DNA of 64,000 nt from Spirometra erinaceieuropaei. Its lineage: Eukaryota; Platyhelminthes; Cestoda; Diphyllobothriidea; Diphyllobothriidae. A model generated the notes under the pieces. That model had not been told where the DNA came from, searched no databases, and saw only the letters and a program-made list of their open reading frames with translations. The position numbers and the translations under genes are program-made. Positions 47,524 through 61,962 of this stretch are shown here, one piece after another. The number at the start of each line of letters is the position of its first letter. Position 1 is the first letter of the stretch. The stretch spans positions 52,348 through 116,347 of the forward strand of contig CACRXP010001181.1 in NCBI GenBank assembly GCA_902702965.1, in the 5' to 3' direction.

Positions 47524-48324
47524 TACGGTAAATGTGCTAGCTTATGAAATGTTGACTGAAATCCAGAAACATGTTTTTAATTCAACAAGATTTCTTTCAT
47601 AGGGTTGTAGTATTAATCATGGTACGGCATAATTCCGAGATATTTGAGTCAATTCAGGACATCGGCCTCTTAATGAACTTCCTTTGGCCGGCAAAAAAAT
47701 TACATTCTGTGAAAAAGTGACTTCTTATGCAGTATGGGTCGTTTCCATTTATTTTCGAGTGCTTTATAAGTTCCAATATATTTTGGAGGAAACTTGTGCA
47801 AAAGTATTTCTTTTCTACTCATTTAGAGGCAAATTACATCTTTTAATTTTGAATGTAAAGAATAAGTATCCTGTGTTTTTAGAAAATGCTTTGGGTTCCC
47901 GAATGCTTTTAAACCGGACCTTTTGTTATTTTCGAATCCAAGGTTTTCAAACAACAAGCCATATGCCTTCCGTTTAGGTGAAATCGTATGTTTCAGTATG
48001 CCGGTAAGAAAAATGTTATTTAGGGCTTATAACATTTTACAAAAAATGCAATTATGTAATTTGTTACCAAATGAGTAGAACAATATCGTGCGCAGGTTTC
48101 CTGCAAAATATATTTGAATTTGTAAGGATAAAAAAGGAGCGGGAAAACTCATACTGCATAAGCAGTCATATTTTAGTCGATCCAAAATAAGTGCATTCAA
48201 AAGCTAACATGCTGGCGAGACTGTGTGTTAATTAATGTCCCAACTCTGTATAGTTAATCGTTTTGGATCGAAGACACATTTGGAAATCTCGGTCAACGCT
48301 TCAACAGACAGCAAATCTACTGTA
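47524..48324. mobile_element. Foldback element, subfamily A, internally deleted
   Basis: TACGGTAAATGTGCTAGCTT to CAAATCTACTGTA, with TA at both ends. At 801 bp it is about 190 bp shorter than its relatives; the loss is in the centre and right arm. Confidence 0.8.
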
Positions 48325-49213
48325 TATGCCCCTATTGTTCATTTTTGACTAATACTTCTTTCGTATAAGACAAAAAAAGTTTTGTGTTCGTTCTCGCGCA
48401 ACCAAAATTATAACAGTCTGCCGCTGCTCAATTACTATAAACCGACAGTTGATATGTGCTCTCGTGAAATTTTTAAAAGTCGGTTTTGTTTACGCTCTAC
48501 TTGGAAATACATGAAGCTTACTGCTCCAGATGCACTTGTTTCGAAAAGGACATATGGAATATAGGTTCATGTTATGATATCTTTTGATTCTTTCGAGTAA
48601 TCCTAAAACCTCTAGCGTTCGTAGTGGTTTTACTTACCTAATTGTGATTGTTCGTCTAACGTTTTTTCTGAATGAGAAGTTCCCATGATTTTTGGGTTAG
48701 AGTCATCAGCTAAACTCTGTGGTGTAACATATCCGTCAGAGAAGACACAGGACATTCTGGGCAATCATTATCTTTATTACAAATACCCTCAATAATTATT
48801 TAAGAGGCACTCCAGGTAGGTACAATTACAAGTCAGACCAAGGAAAGAAGGTAATTTGTCATTTATTATTGAAATCTTGCTTACGTTAATTTGGCCCCTT
48901 TTAATAAAATGTTTTTTACAAAATTTGTATATGAAATAAATGTTGTGTAGATCATTCGTAAACATTTCCGCGGGAAATTTGGTCTGTTCTACGGAAGTAA
49001 TGTGTTGGGCGTCATATGCAAGCCATATGCCAGGTCGAAACTACATGTTTCTACGCAATTCCTGCATCAGTAGTAAAAATCAGCATGCACTTTCCAGCGA
49101 GTGAGAGCATGAACTGACTTTATTCGATCTTCTATAGACGGAACTAAAATTTTTCTTTCGTCAGATCATATAGAAGCGCAGAGAAACTGAAGCACAGAGA
49201 ATAACAACACCTG
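48325..49213. other. Unannotated DNA
   Basis: No feature is recognised. Confidence 0.35.
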
Positions 49214-50150
49214 TTGTATGTGGTCTAACTCATGAAATTTCGTAGTCCAAGTTTAAGTGAGAAGTATGTCATGCATTTGGTGTTGTTATTTGTGTTTACT
49301 AAACCAATCGAATACATAGAATTTCATTTACTGAAGAGGAATTCACTTGAAATCAGCTTTATTAAAGGAAAACAGGCCATATATGGCGAAATCTGACCTT
49401 TCTTGATATTCAGATATTTTCCCATGTTATTGAAATCTGCCGATTAAAACGCCATATTTATGTGCATCGTGCTGTAAACAAAGATTAATAAAACGGGAAA
49501 AGTATGAGATAAATACCATCTGAAAAGGAAAAATCCGATTTGGCTTTCATGAAAATCAGGTGAGGGCAAGTTTGATAAATTGTACTGTTTCCAAGAAAAG
49601 GGCCAGTCACATCGCATGTGACCTCCAGTCGAGTTCCATCCCAGACAACAGCCCGGATTTCAATCCTATCCTAGATCTACCGCAATTATCAAAAGACGAT
49701 GACAGGATGCGAACAGTTGACTTTCATTATAAGAAAAACTTGATTTCGTGCTACACAGCTACATTGGAAAGTCCATGATTGACCACCTAGCCAGCTCCAT
49801 GCCTAAGGGACTTTCTGCTCTGGTGAATGCAAATGTGCAATTACCAAGATATTCATCTTGCACATGTGATACTTTTTCATTATTTTTTCTACTTCCTGCG
49901 ACCCTCCCTCATTATGCCTTATTTAAGCGATTTGCAATGTGGCCATTTTCTGAAATTCCAGTTATCAGTTAAAATCAATTATTTTTACGTTAGTAAATAT
50001 TAATTTACAACTCTAACTATGCCTTCGTTTGGTGAACAGTCGTTTTTTACGGCCGTAGGACGTCGGGGATTGCAGGTTGGGCGGCTTTTGCGTTGTAGGG
50101 ATTTTCATGTACTAGCGCATAACATTACGTGAGTTAGCCCACCTACTATA
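49214..50150. mobile_element. Possible TIR-bounded element with an unrelated interior
   Basis: The left edge has TATGTGGTCTAACTCATGAA and the right edge has GTGAGTTAGCCCACCTACTA. These are inverted subfamily-A termini 937 bp apart, close to a full A element. The interior does not match the A arms and is not self-inverted. It carries two short frames (49560-49778 and 49748-49972) with no recognised motif. Confidence 0.45.
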
Positions 50151-51981
50151 TATGGTCGTACCTGGTTTGGAAAAAACAACCTCCGTACTTTGTTACTGCA
50201 GGTAAGAAACGCGTATCTTCATCTACCGACAAAGTTATACTTTGGAGCCGACACATAGTTGAGGATTCGTTGCGCATTACTTTTGGAGGCCATCTGAAAC
50301 TATATTTAAACAGCATGGCGCCGGGACTTAAATATGCGTCTACTTTTTACCAGCTGAAGTTCCAACCATGTCACGTAGTGGGCTTATTCGAGTGATTTAG
50401 ATTTTACTTTAGTGTATCCGTAGAGGCCAAGGAATTTGCACTTGTTTAACATGATATTTACAAATTCAATGAAGTACAACACCTATGCACATATGTCTGC
50501 ATAATTTCGGTGGATCTGGTGAATCCAAATATGGCACAATGGTCTTTCATCTGTTCGATAAAATTGCAGCATTGAAAAACTGGACCTACAGTCAGTTTAA
50601 ATTTGTGTATTCGCGCAAACCTTTGCAAGATCCTTGCCGTATGCTTCAGGCAGGCGAGGCATAGCTGCAGGCGTTCTATCTCCAAACAGCAATAGCCTGA
50701 ATTGCTTATGAGAAAGACATTCAGTTGAAAAGCAGGCAAAAACTCCATCACTCACAAAACCGTACAGGTCTATTCCCTGTCTTAAACATACTCACAGCGT
50801 TGCTATTTTTTTCATATTTTAATCGTTAAAAATGAAATTTTATGAAATTTTTTCGTAAGACAGCAGGCTTAATTCGGTAGGTGATGGATGTCGTGCAGTT
50901 TATATTCTGTGCGAGCTAAGGAGAGTGTGCAAAATTATTTATCATCCATTAACTCGGGGCTTCTTGGAACCATAGGACGACGTCGACGTTTCAACTGTTT
51001 TTAGGCAGACCAGGCGACTCGATGTCATAAAAATAGACCTTAGTGGGAATTCTGCTCACAACAGGGTTTTTTGATAGGAGGCCACCAAACCGTTATACAC
51101 GCATGATTTTGAAGCCGGATGGACGCCCAACTGTAAGCCGAAAGTGCCGATTTTTAATTAGTTAAGCTATTATATAACGGTATACGTACAAGCAATTTTG
51201 TGTGCTTTGAATATTGAAAAGTCCTTCAGCGAAATTTTAATGTGATTAATGTTATTGTATCGCTGTGATCACGTCAGTCGAAAAATATGCTGTGCGGTGA
51301 AGAGGACCTGGCTGTTAAACGTCAGGTAACCAACCACGTACCAAGTCAACGCCCTAATTTGCTGAATGATTTCATACACTTTGGTAGTAAAAAGAAAGTC
51401 AAATGCTCTTTTAAACAGCCATTTCTTATAATTTACGCATATTTTGTGAGTTATTCGTTACATTTATTCACGCACGTTAGTCGGGAGTTGTGTTGTCGGC
51501 GAGTCTTTAACGAAGCCTGTCTTCTCTTTTTTATCCATATTTTTGCATTTTCTCTTATAGACGATGCATAAACCTACCAGGCAAATCTGGAAAATCGTCT
51601 AAATATTCTCCAAGTACCCGTGTTCAGACTCACCATCTCTAACAGCTTTGACCTGTCAGCCTCCAATAAATCAACATTTCGCATTCAAAAATCGCCAGAA
51701 CCCTTCCCCCTAAATCCTCATCGCAAGTCCAAATTTTCGTTCTGGCAAGTAGGTCATCTGCCGGTGGAGATATGGACACTGCCTGGAGAGTGTCCTCAAG
51801 GGCATTCCGTTCGTTGGGACACTGGCATCGAGCATCAGACGTTTCTGATCGATATTCTCAGACTCTGCAGACTTAATCGAAGATGTGACCGAAAGTGTTT
51901 AAAGGCACTTTGACTGTCGATGGGATGTGGTGGAATTTTCATTCAAAAGCCTACATGTCTGTTGTTCTAGGGCGGACTACC
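50151..51981. other. Unannotated DNA
   Basis: Frames of 94-97 codons at 51287-51571 and 51620-51913 (+) and 50458-50751 (-) are open but unrecognised. The first is hydrophobic near its end. None has a convincing signal peptide or domain. Confidence 0.35.
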
Positions 51982-52976
51982 TACAGTAAGTAGGCTAACT
52001 CATTATATGTCAAACGAAATTCTGAAATGCGTTTTCGTTTCACAAAGATTAATGATGTAGAGTAGTTAAATTTGTCAGCATGCGACATAATTCTATAATA
52101 TTTCAGTTACCTCAAGATGCTGGCTTTCGAATGAACTTCTTTCGGCTGCATGCAAAACTGCACTTCGCAAAAATGACTACTTAGGTGGCAAGCATTTTTC
52201 TCATTGATTTTCAATGCCCATAAAAATTCAATTAGATTTCATGGAATGCATGCGTACAAATATTTATTCTTTTGCTCACTCGGTAGTAAATGACGCCTTC
52301 TTCTAATTTTCTACTCGAAGGAAGGTTATAATTCGGTTTTTTAAAAAGTTTCTAATTGTGACATGTTTTAATTTCGTGAAATGGCCGTTCATAAAACGTC
52401 ATGTCTCTACATTTACCAATGCGTCTTGAAAAGTTAGCAATATAGCTCAAATCTGCTGCTAACGTTTATGAACCGTACATGGCCCCCCTTTATTACCATA
52501 GAGAAATTTGTGGCTTTCGGTGCGCGGAAAATATACGGTTTGAAGTTTGTAACCTTGGATGCAAGTGTAGAGACGGGTCGGGTTCAAAATTATTCGAGAA
52601 TTGGAAAAGTTTTTGAAAACCGAATTATACACTTCCTTCGAGTGTAAGATTGGACGAAGACGTAATTTTCTATCGAATGAGCAGCAGAGTGAATATTTCA
52701 TGCACGTTTTCCATGAAATATGATTGGACTATTAGAGGCATCGAAAATCAATGAAAAAAATTCATACTACTTAAGTAGCCGTTTTTTACTGACTGTGGCT
52801 TTTGCATGCAGCCGGAAGGGAATTCATTCGAAAGCCGGCAACCTGGAATAACTGAATTATAAATGAATTATGCTGCAAAATGATTGGGTTTACAACCCTA
52901 CTCAATTAATTTTTTCTAAACGAAAACGCATTTCAGAATTTCGGTTGACATTTCATAAGTTAGCCCACCTACTGTA
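51982..52976. mobile_element. Foldback element, subfamily A
   Basis: TACAGTAAGTAGGCTAACTC to TAAGTTAGCCCACCTACTGT plus A, 995 bp, TA at both ends, inverted arms. Its ends carry GGGCTAAC rather than GTGCTAAC, like the 25512-26502 copy, so these two may form a sub-branch. Confidence 0.88.
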
Positions 52977-54059
52977 GTTTCAAAATGCCCATTTTAGCAG
53001 TTAGTATTACTCTCCGACTAGCTCAACGAGCAGCCGATTAAATGCGAGGTATGTGTGTGGAACAGATCAAAGCTCCTCACCAAACATGTTAAGACAGAAT
53101 GACAGAGGGAAGAACGTCACGCCAGGACACTTTCACGCACTTCAGTCGCCGGCTAGTAGAAACGTGCATGATTTTGTACGTTGGAAATCCGTTTTCGTTA
53201 CCCCTGAATCAGACGTCATGCAAGACGTAGTGAATAAGGTATGAGCGTCACCCCTAAGCAAGAGAAAACGTTATGATAAGTGGTGTTCGCCTTGTGGGGT
53301 ATTGTCTTTTCTGACCATATTCACTGAAAACCCGTGATTACCAAATCCAAAGGGAATTTCCTTCAGCTAGATGAATTCAAGCACACCAGTCTGGCATTTC
53401 AAGAAGACCTGCCTGTTGTCGTTATCTAAGGTCGAAAAGTACTACTCATTTCGTTCTTACTCGGGCATGCTAAGTGTTGACTTTCGACTTGTAGTGCATT
53501 TTTCTTTGTTTGTCTTCTATTGGCTGTAAAATCACCACGGCGCTCTTGTCCATATAATGGTTTTGAAGTGGAAGGCAAGAAGGACTTGCAGACACTCCTG
53601 AAACCTACTGACGTAAATATATGCCACTAAGTCATAAACGTGACGTCGGCACTAAGGGCAGTAGAAAAAACGGGGTCTCTTATCCTCCAAATCTAGACAT
53701 CATACTATACTGCTTGAGACGCAGTTGGCAAATGTACTCCAATCGCCACTTGCGACTGCAGCGAAGGCTCACTTTGAATTCCCAGTGTTCTTATAAGCAG
53801 CGGGACCAAGAACTGGAAGCTGTAAAAATATAAAACTAAGCTAGTTCTCTAGGATAAGCATGCAGTACTTAAGGGGTTTCTTCTCCGGCACTGTCATTCC
53901 AGTTGCGAATAGTCAAAATAAGACATTTTCAGGAACCCAACACAACGCATAAATTCAAATTTGTTTTAAAAACTGCAGTCTAAAGTAATTTTACTAAGTC
54001 AGACTACTAATTCTTACCTAAAGGTGTACTTAAAATGACACATTTTATATACCATTGAA
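52977..54059. other. Unannotated DNA
   Basis: Short plus-strand frames at 53053-53244 and 53621-53833 are less AT-rich than their surroundings but match nothing I know. Confidence 0.35.
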
Positions 54060-54561
54060 AATAGGTTATATGAATTTTACAAAATGTTAAAGCTGGTTTG
54101 AGCCATATGGTATATTTTACAAGAAAGAGCAATAAGTGTGGAGATACGACGTTTTATAAATTGACATTTCAGCTTTTAAAACTAGCAAAACTAAAAACTT
54201 TTAAAACCGATACATACTCTTCATTCTAATATAAGAATTAAAAAAACCCAATCTTCTGCCAAATAAGTAAAAGAACGGATATTTTATGCATGTTTTCCAT
54301 AAACTATATACGAATTTATGAGGACATCAAAAATCAATTAAAATAATTCCTACTTATTAAGCTTCCATCTTTTATAGAGCGCAGTTTTTTCGTAGACGTC
54401 CAGAAACAGGCCTGTTTGAAAGCAGGCATCCCGACGTGACTGAAGCGCCATGAGATTATTCCACGAGGTAATTAATTTCACAGACCTTAACTAGTTTTTT
54501 CGAATCGAAAACACATTTCAGAATTTCAGTCAACATTTCATTAGATAGCACATCTGCTGTA
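54060..54561. mobile_element. Right half of a foldback element (left half lost)
   Basis: The centre and right arm of an A element run up to GATAGCACATCTGCTGTA at 54561. No inverted left arm is present. Confidence 0.7.
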
Positions 54562-54790
54562 TTAAGTCAATGTAAAATTCTTTATATACTCTCCTGGTTA
54601 CTCTTGTCCGTAGATTGACCAGCTCGTAGGTTTGCTCGCCGTCAGTGTTGAAGGGCCTCCACGGACACAAGGATCGAGTTCATTTACTCAAAAGAGAAAA
54701 GTAGCATTTCGAGTTTTACAGATTCCCCAGGCCTTCGGTCTTCTGCACACCAACCTCCAAATACTGAAGTTCTTCTTTTCAAAAAATGGT
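54562..54790. other. Short unannotated spacer
   Basis: Lies between a foldback half-element and a PLE-2-type tail; no feature is seen. Confidence 0.3.
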
Positions 54791-54870
54791 GGCGAGCGAA
54801 CGTTACTTTCGATAACTTCTCGGCAAGCCAATACAGGTATATGGGACGGGGCACAGTGAGTGGAATTAGC
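54791..54870 (-). repeat. PLE-2-type tail with a dead ribozyme
   Basis: The minus strand of 54791-54829 aligns with the ribozyme segments at 10145-10184 and 61963-62003 (GAAAGTAACGTTCGCTCGCC shared), but the CTGATGA core is lost. Similarity continues to a GGGACGGGGCACAGTGAGTG-like segment, also seen at about 10200. Confidence 0.55.
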
Positions 54871-55403
54871 AATACTCATCTTGTCTCAAGGGCATGCATT
54901 CATAATATTGTGGATCCCGCGAGGAAATAGTAATTCTCTCAAGCAAAACATGCTTTTGCCGCGGCCTCTTAAGTTTCATTTATCTCATTTTGGGATATAA
55001 ACGAAAAGATTAACCATCAAACTGTTTTTGCCCTCAGCAATCTATCCTTGATTCCAGTGCAGGCGCCGATGGGAGCCTTTTTGAGAAAATATGACAATTT
55101 TCGCTCACGGTATATTCTTGCACCAGCAAGTGACGGTGAAAATTATGAACGACTAAGTAAGGTCAGCTCAAAATAAGCAGTCTCTTTATAGCCAAAGCTT
55201 TAAATGGACCGTGATATATTCACGTTTGTCAGAGACCGTCAACCTCACTCTCTCCCTCATCCCATTCCTAGACACCGGTCCGCGGTCCGAGTAGACCATT
55301 TGTTTGATACATGGAGTTAGCCCAGTGGCTGACAGACTTCGAAAGCACGTTTGCGCACTCCACACTCATGATCTAGTCTCCAAACGCACATATCATAATA
55401 ACA
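54871..55403. other. Unannotated DNA
   Basis: No feature is recognised. Confidence 0.3.
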
Positions 55404-56175
55404 TACAGTAGATGTGCTAACTCATGAAATGTCGACCAAAATTTCGAAATGCGTTCTCGTTTCGAAAAGATAAATTAAGTAGTGTTGTAAAACTTATCAA
55501 GATGCAGCATAAGAGCTATAATGATCCAGTTACCTCAGGGTGTCGGCTTTCGCAGGAACTTATTTTCGGCTGCATGCAAGATCTATACGCTGCAAAAAAT
55601 GGCTACTTAATCAGTATGCAATTTTCTCTTTGATTTTCGATACCCTTGAAAATGCAATTATATTTCATGGAAAACATGCATAAAAATATTCATTCTTTTG
55701 CTATTTCGGTAGAAAATCACGTCTTCTTCCAATTTCATGCTCAAAAGAAGAGTATAATTCGGTTTTAAAAAGCTTTTCTATTCCCGAATCATTTTGAACC
55801 CGACCTGATTGTATACTTGCATTCAGGGTTTCAAAACTAGAAGCTGTATATTTTCCGTGAACGGAAAACCAAGCATTTCTCTGCTGTGTTAATAGTAGAT
55901 CATATGAGGTTCATAAAATTAGGCAGTGGATTTGACCAATATTGTTACCTTTACCAGCCACATTCGTAAATGCAGATACATGACGTTTCATGAACGGCAA
56001 TTTAACGGTTTTAAAAAAATCTCAAAATTAGAAACTTTTTTAAATCGAATTATACTCTTCTTTTGGGCATGAAATTGGAAGAAGACGTGAGTTTCTACCG
56101 AATAATTAAAATATTGATTATTTTTATGCATGTTTTCCATGAAATATAACTGAATTTTCAAGAGCATCGAAAATC
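55404..56175 (+). mobile_element. Subfamily-A foldback element, right end lost
   Basis: Starts at TACAGTAGATGTGCTAACTC and follows 43140-43920 closely through the centre. It stops abruptly after GAGCATCGAAAATCA at 56175, where unrelated GC-rich DNA begins. About 220 bp of the right arm is missing. Confidence 0.88.
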
Positions 56176-56482
56176 ATCCGACGGTGGTGGTGGTGGTGAT
56201 GGTGAGGGTAGTGGTTGACGGGCTGTCGGGAGAGCAGGAGAGATGGTGGTCGTCGTCCCTGTGACAGAGATAATGTAGATGACAGCTGGACACCGGAATT
56301 GTAATCATCGTTGAGGATTGTAGTGACCTCTCTGTCACCCGTGTGGGTTTGGAGCACGGGCGACCGAGGAGGTAGCAGTTGGAGTTGTCAGGTTATTAAT
56401 TTATTGAGTTCACAGATGTCCGAATAAGTTCACTCGCGGATGGAATGTTCATAGAAAGCTAGGAGGTGGATACGGGCGAGAA
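56176..56482. other. GC-rich junction DNA with a GTG-rich run
   Basis: A short GGTGGTGGTGGTGGTGATGG-like stretch at about 56182-56205 is followed by about 280 bases matching nothing else here. It separates the broken foldback element from a PLE-1 fragment. Confidence 0.4.
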
Positions 56483-56787
56483 CATTCAAGTTCGATGAGG
56501 CCAAAGTTATCGCGAGAGGGGATGATCAAGTGAGCCGCGGGTTAATTGAGTCATGGTTCACTGGACGTCAGTCTGTCAACAAGTGCAACGACATCCCTAC
56601 TCCATATTCCGTCCTGGGGCATATTTTAGCCAAAGTAATTAGCCACTCGGGGAGCGCGCAGGCCGGTGAGCCAGGCGGCCGAGCAATTATCACACCGGCA
56701 TCCAGCACGGGTGATGAGATTTCAGCAATTAACAACTTGCATGTCGGCCATCAAGCAATTAGCGCACCCGCGGAAAAGAATTCTTGA
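56483..56787 (+). pseudogene. PLE-1 endonuclease carboxyl-terminal fragment
   Basis: About 100 codons homologous to residues 437-537 of the copy at 33701-35316, collinear and with a stop at the same place. The GIY-YIG core itself is absent. Confidence 0.88.
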
Positions 56788-56842
56788 TGAAGGGGAAAGC
56801 GCTTAATTATAATGGGTATGCGGTAGCATAGCGACTGCTTCC

Positions 56843-56850
56843 TATAAATA
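56843..56850 (+). promoter_or_regulatory. TATA box of the PLE-1 terminal segment
   Basis: TATAAATA on the plus strand, upstream of the decayed ribozyme, at the conserved position. Confidence 0.55.
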
Positions 56851-56889
56851 GCACAACTTCCTGTGCACGAATAACTCGTTTCTGCCACT

Positions 56890-56930
56890 GCCTCTGAGGA
56901 TGGGTTTAAGTGAAATCCGAAGCGCGAGGC
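56890..56930 (+). ncRNA. Decayed hammerhead ribozyme of PLE-1
   Basis: CTGAGGA and GAAGC/GCG replace the normal core, so it should be inactive. Stem I is GCCT/AGGC, a fully Watson-Crick version of the GTCT/AGGC stem found elsewhere. Confidence 0.65.
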
Positions 56931-57214
56931 AAATAAAACCCTTTTTCCAGTGACTGCTTCTACTTCTTAACAAGGACAATCAGCTTGCCCGTCTTTGGCG
57001 CAGCCGACAAGATGGCATGCTGGTCATTGTGGAACTTGTTCTTCGTCCCGTCAGAGCAGTCGTCTCACGATGTCTTGGCGAGTATCAAAGGCGATGTTAG
57101 CATCACGTCGCTCTGTCTTTGGGCGGCGCAACCTCCCACAGCTGTCCCTGTTCGGATAATCGAGCTTTGCTGAGGGCTGCGACGTCCAGCTTCTCAAGTT
57201 AACAACAACTTCAT

Positions 57215-57332
57215 TTCTTGAAGAAGAAGACACGATCGCCTGACGTTTCGGATTCCTGCTCGAATCCATCATCAGAGACATAAGCAGATAAGGGTCATTT
57301 CTTTCGGCCAGTTGCCTAGCAGATTGTCTCAA
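57215..57332 (-). mobile_element. PLE-1 terminal fragment with ribozyme (minus orientation)
   Basis: The ribozyme and a short tail (CTTGAAGAAGAAGACACGAT on the plus strand) lie in the opposite orientation to the fragment at 56483-56960. The stretch between ribozyme and tail is shortened: the segment holding AATAAAGC is missing. Confidence 0.75.
57238..57279 (-). ncRNA. Hammerhead ribozyme of PLE-1 (intact core)
   Basis: GTCT-CTGATGA, stem II GGATTC/GAATCC, GAAAC, GTC|AGGC. All core bases are present. Stem I beyond AGGC is lost through the adjacent deletion. Confidence 0.85.
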
Positions 57333-58847
57333 AGGGAGCCAGCATTCCAGACAGCCAGACTGGTGAAAGACACTCTACCAGTCTGTGAGGTAAAGTGGAA
57401 GTGACGGGTACGGGAGTTGTTTGTATCAGGGTGGCGAGTTTTGCAACTACGAGCCACAGTTCAATTGCGGATGGCCTGATTCCTCAGCATTCGTTAAGAG
57501 CACCCTTTTGGCCAGCAGGTAAGCAGGTCCGTCCCCAAGTAGGGAGGCTTAAATATCCCCTACGGCCGCCAAACGCCCCTAAGGTTCGCGGCCTTCTTTA
57601 GGGAAGGGCAACCCGAGTTGTCCTGGGACTTTTTGAAGTGGAGGGAAGAGGGAGGAAACGGAAGAGGAGATGTAGGATGGAGGTGGAGCGATGTAAATGG
57701 GAGTGGGAATAGAATAGCCGAGTGGAGGGATACACAACACCAGATACCCTCATCCGGCTTAGCCCGCAGGTCAAGGCGGTTACCGGGCTATCACTATTGG
57801 GCAGCCACAGGTGAGAGTTTAGTGCTAATTCGATCATCGCAAACGACGATGTTCACCAATGACCCATAAGGGGGGGGGACCAGGAACGGGGACTTGGATG
57901 TCAATTTATGGTGAAGCAGACTTGTAAAGCGCACCCAAACTCCCTCCGCCCTCCTTCGAACACAGACCGTGGGCAGAAAAGGCTAGTCTTCTCAAAAATC
58001 ACACCACTTTATCAAATTTAATTGGTCACTCGAGACTAATAAAATCCTTATCCTATATTTGGCCTATCCGCATTCGCAACAGTTACCAGTGCCCAGACGC
58101 GGTAATGGGGGCATCAAAGTGCGCATTTTTGACATCTGGGTCTTTTGAAAAACGCTTATTTCGATAGGCCTTTGTGCTGTTTTGACTACTGATTTTACAG
58201 CCAACCCAGTGGATTAGGTTCATGCGAAACAGGCTCCGTCATAGCTATGAGCCGTAAGCCAACACTTGACTCTCCTGCATTCCTAGCACATTTTTCGTGG
58301 TTTTCTGTTTTGGGGGCGGCAAATAAGATAACTTGAAGCACCCAACGACACAGTCCGCTGCCACTCACGCAAGCCAACGCTCGTTTCTGTGTGTGGGTGG
58401 GTTGGTTTCATTAAAGTACATATCAGAAAAAGACTTAGCCAGCATCTTTGATAACCGACGGCATCTCAACTGATAGGACCGCTATGCAGAGCAGCGGAGT
58501 GAGGCGTTACTGGCCCCTCTTCCTCCGACGCGTTGAACTGCTAAATCCTGCCGCGTTTGTATATTCAAAAGATTTTCGTCAGCATTTTTTGTGGAGTTTT
58601 TTTCGTTCAGCGCTGCCCCAGTAGGGGTTCACAGGATTACGAGGCAAGCGTCTTTCGGTCGTTTTTGCTGGTTGAGGAATCACAAGCACATTCATAGACA
58701 CATTTTTTAAATTGGCAATAAGATCTCTAGGTCTGAGTTGCCGCCTACGAGAGCAGTAAATTACTTTGTAATTTTTCTTTGAAACGGATGCAGGCCGAAT
58801 CTATGTCATTCATGAAGAAATTGATTGGGCTATCTGTTTAAGAATAC
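57333..58847. other. Unannotated, moderately GC-rich DNA
   Basis: Overlapping frames on both strands at 57598-57869 reflect a purine-rich stretch. A G run lies at about 57871-57879. No gene is recognised. Confidence 0.35.
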
Positions 58848-61175
<2,328 letters not shown>

Positions 61176-61962
61176 TATATTTTGCTCGCCTGCTCTCATT
61201 AAATGTTAGGGGGAATTCCGAAATGCGTTTCCGATCAGGAATGATTACTTGGGTGGGGTTGTAATATTGAGTACCGTTCGGCGTAATCTCATAATAAAGA
61301 GGACTCGCCTAAATGTTGGCTTTTTAATGCACTCTTTTCAATCATCTGTAAATACTGCACTCGGCAAAAATGATTACTTACTTATTATGTATTTTTTATA
61401 TTGATTTTCAGTGGTCTGAAAAATTCAAATTTGTTTCACAGAAAACATGCACAAGAATATGCTTTATTTTACTTAAATGGAAGTACATCACGTCGGTTAT
61501 ATATCCGAAGAACTTGTGTCTTTCGATTATAAAGAAGCTTCTTATTATGGAATTTTCCAAGATCATGCAATGTCTACTCATACGGCATCGTACCCTTATG
61601 TTTATTAATGTTCCTCATTAAGTATTCAATATACCGCGCATCCACTGCCAAAATTGTATAAAGTAGAGGAGTATTGGATTTTTCTTATACCGAGCGTATA
61701 CACTTTGTAGACCAGAACGTTAATGCAACGATTGATCTAGCTCATAATTATTAGGAAACTAGAAAACGTTTTCAAAACGTAAATATGCAACTTCTTCGAG
61801 CATCAAATGTCGACAGGACGCGACATTCTACCAAAGGACCTCTTTTCTATAAAATATATTTGGATTTATAAGGTCACCGAATATGAATGCTAGAAAGGCA
61901 TGCTACTTAAATCGTCATTTTGGAGTTGCGAAAATTCCCGTATCAGTATTGAGATAACGGGT

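Larger units (their letters stand above)
56483..56960 (+). mobile_element. PLE-1 3' fragment (plus orientation)
   Basis: Begins inside the endonuclease region (FKFDEAK...), includes the final ORF part with SWFTG-QS-NKCNDIPTPYSVL (about 56549-56610) and stop at 56787, then a TATA box and a decayed ribozyme. It is 5'-truncated, well upstream of the reverse transcriptase. Confidence 0.88.
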
